Below, one piece after another: positions 57,564 through 64,000 of a stretch of 64,000 nucleotides of DNA; position 1 is the first letter of the stretch, and the number at the start of each line of letters is the position of its first letter. A program made the translations under genes and the position numbers. The stretch lies in the NCBI RefSeq assembly GCF_900113695.1, contig NZ_FOQH01000004.1, forward strand, positions 124,001 to 188,000, written 5' to 3'. The notes beneath the pieces are model-generated. The model searched no databases. It saw only the letters and a list, made by a program, of their open reading frames with translations, and was not told where the DNA came from. The DNA is from Albimonas pacifica. Lineage in GTDB: Bacteria > Pseudomonadota > Alphaproteobacteria > Rhodobacterales > Rhodobacteraceae.

Positions 57564-58334
57564 TCAGCCCTGCGGGGCGGGGGCGCGCGGGCCGGCGAGG
57601 GCGGGGCGGGCGCGGGCGTCGGGGCGCGGGCCGGCCAGCGGGCCGGGGCGCATCCGGCGCAGGGCCTCCAGCGCGCCCTCGCGCCCCTCCTCCATCCACA
57701 GGCGCACGCTGCGCTCGGCCGCGTCGGGGCGGCGGGCGCGCAGGGCGGCGAGGGTGTCGGCGAACTGGTCGGCGCGGCGGCGGCGGATCTCGGGGGTCGC
57801 CCCCTCCAGCGGGATCTTCCACAGGGTCGTCCAGAAGGAGTGGTCGTTGAGCTCCGCCCAGATCTGCTCGGCCAGCTCGTTGCCCCCGGCCCGCACCAGG
57901 GCGTGGCAGGCGCGCCCGAGCGCGAAGGCGATCGCCGGGGGATCGCCCTCGGGGCCCTCGGCGGCGGCGCGGATCTCGGCCAGGCGCCGCTCCAGCGCCG
58001 CCAGCAGCCCGGGCGAGGGGTCGCGCGCGGCGTGGCCGGCGGCATAGGTCGCAAGCGCGATGCGCACGCCATACTGGTCGGCGACGGATTCGAGCGTGAT
58101 GCTGCGCACGAAGGCGCCGCGGCGGGGCAGGATGTCGACCAGGCGGCGGCGCTCGAGGATGTGGAACGCGTCGCGCACCGGGCCGCGGCTGACCGAGAAG
58201 CGCTCGGCGACCTGCTGCTCGATCAGGCGGTCGCCGGCGCGCAGGCGGCCCTCCATGATCGACAGGCCGCAGGCGTCGGCGATCTGCTCCGCGATCGAGC
58301 GCGGGGCCCGCCTGTTCGCCCTGTTCAATCGCAT
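57564..58334 (-). CDS. GntR family regulator, FCD domain
   Basis: A 256-residue regulator: winged HTH (SIAEQIADACGLSIMEGRLRAGDRLIEQQ, FSVSRGPVRDAFHILERRRLV) and an all-helical FCD ligand domain with GVRIALATYAAGHAA and CHALVRAGGNE. The metal-binding His residues of FCD are partly present. The C-terminus is extended by a Pro/Ala-rich tail. It follows the ligase gene by 79 bp on the same strand, so it probably controls the ligase-carboxyltransferase cluster. An ATTGTCAACAAT palindrome before the carboxyltransferase gene is a plausible target. Confidence 0.88.
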   Translation of the reverse strand: MRLNRANRRAPRSIAEQIADACGLSIMEGRLRAGDRLIEQQVAERFSVSRGPVRDAFHILERRRLVDILPRRGAFVRSITLESVADQYGVRIALATYAAGHAARDPSPGLLAALERRLAEIRAAAEGPEGDPPAIAFALGRACHALVRAGGNELAEQIWAELNDHSFWTTLWKIPLEGATPEIRRRRADQFADTLAALRARRPDAAERSVRLWMEEGREGALEALRRMRPGPLAGPRPDARARPALAGPRAPAPQG

Positions 58335-58413
58335 CGCATCCCGCCTCGAAACCGCTTCGCCCGCATCCTGACGCCGGCCGGATCGCGTCGCAACCCGGCC
58401 GGCGCCGGCCGTC

Positions 58414-60180
58414 TCAACCGCCGGCCAGTTCCGCCAGCAGCCCGGCCTTGAGCTTGTATTTCTCGACCTTGCTGGTGGGGGTGGTGGGCAGCGCCTCGAC
58501 GATCCGGATATGCCGGGGGCGCATGTACTTGGGCATCACCTGCGCCGCGTGGGCGCGCAGCGCCGCCTCGTCCAGCGCGGCGCCGTCGTGGGGCTCGACG
58601 AAGACGGCGATGTCGTCCTCCTCGCCGTCGCGGGCGGGCACCGGCACGGCGGCGCAGGCGCGCACGCCCGGGTGGCGGGCCATCGAGGTCTCCACCTCGA
58701 AGGAGGACACGTTCTCCCCGTGCACCCGGAAGAAGCCGCCCATGCGGTCGATGAAGACGTGGCCGTCGCGCGCGGGATCCACCAGCTTCACCGCGTCGCC
58801 GGTGTGGAACCAGCAGTTCGCCATCACCTTCAGCGTCGCCTCGGGCTTGTTGAGATAGCCCTCCAGCAGGATGCCGGGGACCCGGGGGCGCAGGCAGAGC
58901 TGGCCGACCTCGCCCGGCGCCACCGGCCGGTCGGCCTCGTCCAGCACCGCCACCTCGTAGAGCGGCGAGGGGCTGCCCATGATGCCCTTGGGCAGGTCCT
59001 CGCGCCCGTCGTAGAGGATGCGCCCGGTTTCCCGGGCGCGCTCGCGCAGGGTCTGCTTGGGCAGGCCGCGGCGCCATTCGGGGTCCTTCGCCTCGCCGTC
59101 GGGAAACTCGTCGATGACGGCCGAGAAGACGTGCCCCGCCTCGGTCTGGCCGAAGCCCACGGTCATGAAATCGATGCCGAAGCGGGTGGCGAAGGCGTGG
59201 TGCTGGGCGCTGTAGGGCTGGATGTGGATCTTGCGCAGGGGGTGGGCGCGGTCGGCGTCCGAGGGCGCCTGCGCCATCAGCCGCGGCACCATCACGTCGA
59301 GCAGGATGCCCGCCGTCGCCCCGACCTCGTGGACCCGGTCCCAGAAGCGGGTGGGGCTGAAGCGGTCCCATAGCCCCACGGTATTGCCGTTCCAGACCGC
59401 ACGGCACAACATGTAGTAGGCGCCGCCCACGTGATAGAGGGGCAGGTCGCAGTAGATCACGTCATCGGGCGCATCGAAGCGGCGGATCATCTGCGTGTAC
59501 TGGTTGATCCAGCGATAGCTCTGCAGCACGCCCTTGGCGGGCCCCGTGGTGCCGGAGGTGTAGATGATCGAGCAGGGGTCGGAGGGGCTGCGCTCCACCT
59601 GCGGGGGCGGATCGTCCCGCTCCAGCGCGTCGAGGGGCAGCGCGTCGGGGGCGAGGCGGGCGACCAGCGCCGCCTGGTCCGCCACCGCGCCATGGGCGCC
59701 CGGCGCGGGGACGTGCAGGACCATGCGCTCGGCCCGCCAGTCGTCGGCGATGGCGTCGAGCGTCTCGAGGAAGCTCGTGTCGGTGATCAGCAGCCGGGGG
59801 TCCGCGTCGGAGAGCTGGTAGCTCAGCAGCGCCCCGGTGAGGTTGAAGTTCACCGGCGCGAAGATCGCCCCCGCCCGCCAGATCGCGAACATCGAGAGCG
59901 CCGTGAGCAGCGAGTTGCGGGTCAGCACCGCCACCCGGTCGCCCGGCCGCACGCCCGCGTGGGCGAGGCCGGCGGCCATCCGCTCCGACCGCCGCTTCGC
60001 CTCGCCGTAGGTCACCTGCGTGCCGTCCTCGCCGTAGTGCAGGAACACCTTGTCGGGATGGGCGGCGGCGGCCTCGTCGAGCTTGTCGAGCACGATCTCC
60101 CCGTCGCGCTCCAGCAGGTCGAGGAGGGCCGCGGCCTCGGCGGCGCGCGCCTGCGCGGGCGTTCCGGCCGCGGCGGTCAT
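58414..60180 (-). CDS. AMP-forming acyl-CoA ligase (CaiC-like)
   Basis: A 588-residue adenylate-forming ligase. Motif A3 YTSGTTGPAKG is at 207-217, A5 GFGQTEAG is near 345 and A7-A8 read WFHTGDAVKLVD and DRMGGFFRVHGENVSSFEVE. The catalytic Lys lies in TSKVEKYKLK near the end. It would convert a carboxylic acid, ATP and CoA to the acyl-CoA. Similar to crotonobetaine/carnitine-CoA ligase and long-chain types. Its ATG overlaps the biotin-carrier stop by 4 bp. Confidence 0.9.
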   Translation of the reverse strand: MTAAAGTPAQARAAEAAALLDLLERDGEIVLDKLDEAAAAHPDKVFLHYGEDGTQVTYGEAKRRSERMAAGLAHAGVRPGDRVAVLTRNSLLTALSMFAIWRAGAIFAPVNFNLTGALLSYQLSDADPRLLITDTSFLETLDAIADDWRAERMVLHVPAPGAHGAVADQAALVARLAPDALPLDALERDDPPPQVERSPSDPCSIIYTSGTTGPAKGVLQSYRWINQYTQMIRRFDAPDDVIYCDLPLYHVGGAYYMLCRAVWNGNTVGLWDRFSPTRFWDRVHEVGATAGILLDVMVPRLMAQAPSDADRAHPLRKIHIQPYSAQHHAFATRFGIDFMTVGFGQTEAGHVFSAVIDEFPDGEAKDPEWRRGLPKQTLRERARETGRILYDGREDLPKGIMGSPSPLYEVAVLDEADRPVAPGEVGQLCLRPRVPGILLEGYLNKPEATLKVMANCWFHTGDAVKLVDPARDGHVFIDRMGGFFRVHGENVSSFEVETSMARHPGVRACAAVPVPARDGEEDDIAVFVEPHDGAALDEAALRAHAAQVMPKYMRPRHIRIVEALPTTPTSKVEKYKLKAGLLAELAGG

Positions 60181-60404
60181 TCCGCGCGCTCCAGCGTGGC
60201 CAGCGGCTGGTCCTCCTCGATCATGTCGTCGAGGGCGACGTGGATCGCGCGCAGCGTGCCGGCGGCGGGGCTGGCGACGGGGATCTCCATCTTCATCGCC
60301 TCGATGGTCGCCACGGTCTCGCCCGCGGCGACGGCGTCGCCCGGGGTCTTCAGGATTTCCAGCACGCGGCCCGCGGTGTCGGAGCGCAGCACGTCCTCGG
60401 TCAT
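60177..60404 (-). CDS. Free-standing biotin carrier protein
   Basis: A 75-residue biotinyl domain: the motif EAMKM has biotin-acceptor Lys38, flanked by VAAGETVATI and VASPAAGTLRAIHV. It is the length of a minimal BCCP-type domain, as in sodium-pump or acetyl/propionyl carboxylases. It lies between the ligase (4-bp overlap) and the transport protein, in the same cluster as a carboxyltransferase. No biotin carboxylase is present in the window, so that subunit must be shared or encoded beyond it. Confidence 0.9.
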   Translation of the reverse strand: MTEDVLRSDTAGRVLEILKTPGDAVAAGETVATIEAMKMEIPVASPAAGTLRAIHVALDDMIEEDQPLATLERAE

Positions 60405-60477
60405 TCGATGGTCTCCAGCGAGGGGTGTTCGAGGGTCGGGGGCCGCCCCCGGCCGCTGCGGCCGGGGGCGGCGGGGG

Positions 60478-62049
60478 TCAGCTGGCGGCGAGCGAGACGC
60501 CGCGGAACTTGGGCTTGCCCAGCAGGTTGGGCTGGTAGCCTGTCACGGCGCTGCTGGAGGCGTCGACCTCGTAGGCGACCGCGATGGGCACGCTCAGCGC
60601 ATGTTCCATCGCGATGCGCTGCACGTCGGCGAGCGCCCTGGCGCGGGCCTCGATCTCCTGGCTCTCGCGGCTGGCCTGCAGCGCCTCGAGGAAGCCCTCG
60701 GGCGGGGCGACGCGCCCGGCGTTGTAGAACGAGCTCTCGGAGTAGAGCAGCGCGTAGGTCAGCGTCGGGTCCGGCCGGCCGGTCCAGTAGGACAGGTAGA
60801 CGTCGCCGAAGCGCTCGGGACCCATGAAGCGGTTGGTGACGTCGGCCACGGGCCCGTTCACGAAGCGCCCGGTGATCCCCACCGCCGACAGATGCTCGAG
60901 CACCACCTCCGAGCGCTGGACCGAGGCCTGGTCGTGCATGCCCAGGAAGGTCAGCTCCAGCCCGCCCTCGAAGCCGGCTTCCTTCAGCAGGGCCCGGGCC
61001 TTGTCGGGGTCGTGGACCATGTGGCCCGCGGCGGCCTCGGACCAGGCCCAGTGGGCCTGGGGCAGGACCATGCGCGCGGGCTCGCCCACGCCCGCCTGGG
61101 TGGCGGCGACGAAGGCCTCGCGGTCGAGCGCATAGCCGATCGCCTGGCGCACCCGCACGTCGGCCAGCGGCCCGCGGGAGCTGTTGAAGTAGAACTTGTG
61201 CACCCGCAGCGTCGGCCCCTCGTAGAGCTTGAGCTGGGGCATCCGCTCGATCAGCGCCTTCTGCTGCTCGGCGAGGAGGTAGGCGAGGTCCGCCTGCCCC
61301 GACTGGATGGCGCGGAAGGCGGTGGCCTTCTCGGTGATGATGCGAAGCTCGATCCGGTCGACCCCGGGCGCGTCGGGGCGCCAGTGGTCGGCGAAGCGCT
61401 CGCCCTTCACGCTGTCGGCGTCGGTCCAGGAGACGAAGCGCCAGGGGCCGGTGCCGACGGGACTGCGGCCCATCTCCCCCTCGGGATCGTCGCCCAGCGC
61501 CCGGGGCGAGACCATCAGCCCCGCCCGGTCCGACAGGATCAGCGGCAGGGCGGTGTCGGGCGCCTTCAGGCGGATGGTGACGGTATGGGCGTCCGTCGCC
61601 TCCACCGCCTCGATGTTGGCGAGGTCGTTGCGCACGTTCGAGACCTGCGCGCCGCGGTTGCGGTCGAGGTTGAACTTCACCGCCGCCGCGTCGAAGGGCG
61701 CGCCGTCATGGAAGCTGACCCCCTGCTCCAGCGTCAGGACCAGGGTGGTGGGGTCGGGGAAGTCCCAGGCGCTGGCGAGGCCCGGGCGGGCGGCCAGCGT
61801 CTCGGGGTCCCAGTCCACCAGGCTGTCGTAGAAGCAGTAGAGGAAGGTGTGATCGGTCCCCGAGGAGCCCACGGCGGGGTCGAGGCTGGAGGGGTTGTGC
61901 CCCGAGATCACCCGCAGCGTCGTCCCGTCCTGCGAGAGCGCCGCCCGCGGCAGCCCCATCGCCGCGAGCCCCGCGGTCCCGGCGAGCCCCGCCAGCACCT
62001 GCCGGCGTCCCGGCCGCCATCCCGGCGGCGTGTTTCCCGTGCGCGTCAT
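60478..62049 (-). CDS. ABC transporter substrate-binding protein, family 5 (peptide/nickel type)
   Basis: A 523-residue protein with a twin-arginine-like signal (GRRQVLAGLAGTAGLAAMGL) and the SBP family 5 fold: LVLTLEQGVSFHDGAPFDAAAVKFNL, GTGPWRFVSW, AIQSGQADLAYLL, RVRQAIGYALDREAFV and YNAGRVAPPEG. Such proteins bind peptides, but also opines, glycosides and organic acids. No permease or ATPase gene lies next to it, so it uses a shared system or is a leftover of a larger cluster. Binding of the substrate of the adjacent ligase is an inference. Confidence 0.88.
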   Translation of the reverse strand: MTRTGNTPPGWRPGRRQVLAGLAGTAGLAAMGLPRAALSQDGTTLRVISGHNPSSLDPAVGSSGTDHTFLYCFYDSLVDWDPETLAARPGLASAWDFPDPTTLVLTLEQGVSFHDGAPFDAAAVKFNLDRNRGAQVSNVRNDLANIEAVEATDAHTVTIRLKAPDTALPLILSDRAGLMVSPRALGDDPEGEMGRSPVGTGPWRFVSWTDADSVKGERFADHWRPDAPGVDRIELRIITEKATAFRAIQSGQADLAYLLAEQQKALIERMPQLKLYEGPTLRVHKFYFNSSRGPLADVRVRQAIGYALDREAFVAATQAGVGEPARMVLPQAHWAWSEAAAGHMVHDPDKARALLKEAGFEGGLELTFLGMHDQASVQRSEVVLEHLSAVGITGRFVNGPVADVTNRFMGPERFGDVYLSYWTGRPDPTLTYALLYSESSFYNAGRVAPPEGFLEALQASRESQEIEARARALADVQRIAMEHALSVPIAVAYEVDASSSAVTGYQPNLLGKPKFRGVSLAAS

Positions 62050-62197
62050 GACGTCGATCCTCCCATGCGGCGCCCCGCCGTCGTGTCGCGGCGGTTCCGT
62101 GATGCGCCTTGTCGGCCCGGCCGGGTCTCGGGCGGCGGAGCGGCCGGGCGGGCCCCGCCGTCCCGGCGCGGTCGGCGCCGGGAAGCTTGATCCGGGA

Positions 62198-63742
62198 TCA
62201 GGGCCGGGCGCGGGTCCTCGGCGGCTCGCGCAGGTTGAGGCGGTAGGCGAGCTCGGCGAACTCGCACAGCAGGGGCCGGGTCTCGCAGGGATCGACGATC
62301 TCCTCGATGTTGAAGGCCTCGGCGGTGCGGAACGGGTCGCGGTACTTCTCGAGCCCCGCGGTCAGCTCCTTCAGCCGGGCGGCCCGGTCGGGGGCGGCGT
62401 CGAGGTCGCGGCGGAAGGCGGCCTCGACGCCCCCCTCCAGCGGCAGCGAGCCCCAGTCGCCGCTGGGCCAGGCGTAGCGGAAGCGGAACCGCTCGGGGTT
62501 CATGTTGGCCGCCCCCGCCACGCCGAAGCATTTTCGAATGATCACCGAGCACCAGGGAACCGTCGCCTGGTAGACGGCGGCCAGCGCGCGGGAGCCGTGG
62601 CGGATGGTGCCGGCCTGCTCGGCGTCGAGGCCGATGCGGAAGCCGGGGATGTCGACGAGGTGGACCACCGGCAGGCGGAAGGTCTCGGCGAAGTCCACGA
62701 AGCGGGTCACCTTCATCGCCGTGTCCGCCGACCAGGCCCCGCCGTAGATCATCGGGTCGGAGGCGAGCACCCCCACCGCGCGCCCCTCCAGCCGCGCCAG
62801 CGCGGTGATGGACGAGCGTCCGTAGCGCGGCGCCATCTCCATCACCGAGCCCGCGTCGAAGACCGCCTCCATGATCTCCCGCATCCGGTAGACCTTGCGC
62901 CGGTCCGGGGGGACGACGGAGGCGAGCGCCGGCTCCCGCCGGTCCGCGGGGTCGTCGCAGGGGGCGCGCGGGATCTCCTCGCCGCTGGCGGAGGGCAGGT
63001 AGCCCAGGAAGCGGCGCACGGCGGCGAAGGCGCTCTCCTCGTCGGGGACCACCAGGTCGGCCGCGCCCGCGCGCTCGTGGATGCGGGCGCCGCCGAGCTC
63101 GTCCTTGCCGAGGTCCCGGCCCGTCGCGCCGCGCACCACCGGGGGGCCGGCGATGAACATGTGCGACATCCCCTCGACCATCACCGTCAGGTGGGCCGAG
63201 ACCGCGCGGGCCGAGGCGATGCCGGCCACCGAGCCCAGCACCAGCGCCACCACCGGCACGGTCTCGAGACTGGCGACCACCGAATCCCAGCCGGGGTTCA
63301 TCGGCACGTAGGTCCGCCCCAGCGCCTCGGTCGTGCGGACCGAGCCGCCGGTGGCGTCGATCAGCCGGATCATCGGCAGGCGCAGCTCCAGCGCCATCTT
63401 CTCGGCCTGGACCACCTTCTCGTCGATGGTGGCGTCGGCGGCGCCGCCGCGCACGGTATTGTCGTCGGCCGCGATCACCACCGGCCGCCCGTCGATCCGC
63501 GCCCGCCCGAACAGGAAGTTGGAGGGCGAGAACCCGGTCAGCCGGCCGGCTTCGTCATATTCGGCCTTGCCGGCGACCGACCCGATCTCGCGGAAGCTGC
63601 CCGGATCGCAGAGCTGGTCGATGCGCTCGCGCACCGTGAGCTTGCCGCGGCCGCGATGGCGCGCGACCGCCTCCTCGCCGCCCATGCGCGCGGCCAGCGC
63701 GCGCCTGCGGCCGAGCTCGTCGAGCCCGCTGCCTCCATCCAT
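62198..63742 (-). CDS. Acyl-CoA carboxylase carboxyltransferase subunit (PccB/MmdA-like)
   Basis: A 514-residue double-crotonase-fold carboxyltransferase. Blocks are RGKLTVRERIDQLCDPGSF, MALELRLPMIRLIDATGGSV, FIAGPPVVRGATG in the first half and VDIPGFRIGLDAEQAGTIRHG and FGVAGAANMN in the second, the oxyanion-hole helices. It transfers CO2 between biotin and an acyl-CoA such as propionyl-, methylcrotonyl- or geranyl-CoA. The lone biotin carrier downstream is its likely partner. The ATG at 63742 opens the cluster. Confidence 0.92.
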   Translation of the reverse strand: MDGGSGLDELGRRRALAARMGGEEAVARHRGRGKLTVRERIDQLCDPGSFREIGSVAGKAEYDEAGRLTGFSPSNFLFGRARIDGRPVVIAADDNTVRGGAADATIDEKVVQAEKMALELRLPMIRLIDATGGSVRTTEALGRTYVPMNPGWDSVVASLETVPVVALVLGSVAGIASARAVSAHLTVMVEGMSHMFIAGPPVVRGATGRDLGKDELGGARIHERAGAADLVVPDEESAFAAVRRFLGYLPSASGEEIPRAPCDDPADRREPALASVVPPDRRKVYRMREIMEAVFDAGSVMEMAPRYGRSSITALARLEGRAVGVLASDPMIYGGAWSADTAMKVTRFVDFAETFRLPVVHLVDIPGFRIGLDAEQAGTIRHGSRALAAVYQATVPWCSVIIRKCFGVAGAANMNPERFRFRYAWPSGDWGSLPLEGGVEAAFRRDLDAAPDRAARLKELTAGLEKYRDPFRTAEAFNIEEIVDPCETRPLLCEFAELAYRLNLREPPRTRARP

Positions 63743-63816
63743 GGCGTCCTCCCCGGCGGGCGGCCTCTTCAGCGGGCCGACCTTCCATAAGGGAACGGAA
63801 CCATCCTGGACGGTCG

Positions 63817-63828
63817 ATTGTCAACAAT
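63817..63828. promoter_or_regulatory. GntR-type palindrome upstream of the carboxyltransferase gene
   Basis: ATTGTCAACAAT is a near-palindrome with TTGT/ACAA arms, the usual form of FCD-GntR operators. It lies 75 bp before the carboxyltransferase start and just after the stop of the TRAP permease. The reverse strand also reads TTGACA, a -35-like hexamer. Confidence 0.5.
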
Positions 63829-63851
63829 TGTCCGTAGCGCCCGGCGCGGGA

Positions 63852-64000
63852 TCACCCGATCAAGGCGGGCAGGAAGGTGACGATGGCGGGGAACAGAACC
63901 AGCAGCGCGCCGATGATCAGGTCGACGACCAGGAACCACACGATGCCGCGGAAGATGCCCGACAGCGGGATCAGGTCGCCGACCACGCCCTTGATGACGA
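63852..64000 (-). CDS. C-terminal end of a TRAP transporter large permease (DctM), clipped by the window
   Basis: The final 48 residues before TGA at 63852-63854 read VVGDLIPLSGIFRGIVWFLVVD and then LIIGALLVLFPAIVTFLP. This is the typical last helix and end of DctM. The rest lies outside the window. It is on the same strand as the carboxyltransferase cluster and ends 110 bp upstream of it, so the two may form one catabolic locus for a carboxylic acid. Confidence 0.8.
   Translation of the reverse strand, partial: VIKGVVGDLIPLSGIFRGIVWFLVVDLIIGALLVLFPAIVTFLPALIG

Overview
The window is chromosomal DNA of a very GC-rich alphaproteobacterium, most likely Rhodobacteraceae/Paracoccaceae (inference). 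The marks are an irr regulator divergent from fabA-fabB-fabI, rph-rdgB-hemW divergent from hrcA-grpE, tripartite TRAP transporters, CaiB/BaiF CoA-transferases, MeaB and a serralysin-type RTX protease. Housekeeping DNA is extremely GC-rich, so most long open frames are antisense shadows.

Region 1 (1-33.5 kb) is core genome. It holds a DUF218/NnrU pair, an orphan LivF-like ATPase, MoeB, a glyoxylate-reductase-like dehydrogenase, an SH3 protein and a YoaK membrane protein. These are followed by irr/fabABI, HrpB, a DUF3108 protein, MeaB, the serralysin, rpmB, a copper-chaperone pair, a sirtuin with desuccinylase marks and a small phosphatase. Then come a glycosyltransferase/acetyltransferase pair, hemW-rdgB-rph, hrcA-grpE, a DUF1254 protein, a PPOX/VOC/YciA run, a DUF3291 protein and a CaiB-type CoA-transferase.

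Region 2 (33.5-44.8 kb) is an 11.2-kb integrated element in tRNA-Gln(CTG). It is bounded by a perfect 47-bp duplication of the tRNA 3' half (33535-33581 and 44777-44823). It carries a tyrosine integrase, small and large terminase, portal, a fused protease-major capsid protein, a DUF2190 head-decoration protein, a small head-tail joining protein and a possible tail-completion protein. It also has two regulators, one exported protein and several unknown small genes. I see no tail tube, tape measure, baseplate, lysis or replication gene. Intact, overlapping genes and clean att sites suggest a capsid-forming, tailless phage satellite rather than a decayed prophage. This is the most interesting object in the window.

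Region 3 (44.8-64 kb) is accessory catabolism. A TRAP operon (DctP, fused DctQM) and a CoA-transferase/thiolase-like/OYE operon flank a TetR gene. Both operon fronts carry the same inverted-repeat operator, so TetR probably co-ordinates uptake with CoA-dependent breakdown of an unknown acid. A Baeyer-Villiger monooxygenase/hydrolase remnant and a ygiBC-like pair follow. The last cluster is a GntR regulator, acyl-CoA ligase, lone biotin carrier, peptide-type binding protein and acyl-CoA carboxyltransferase, ending in the clipped tail of another TRAP permease.
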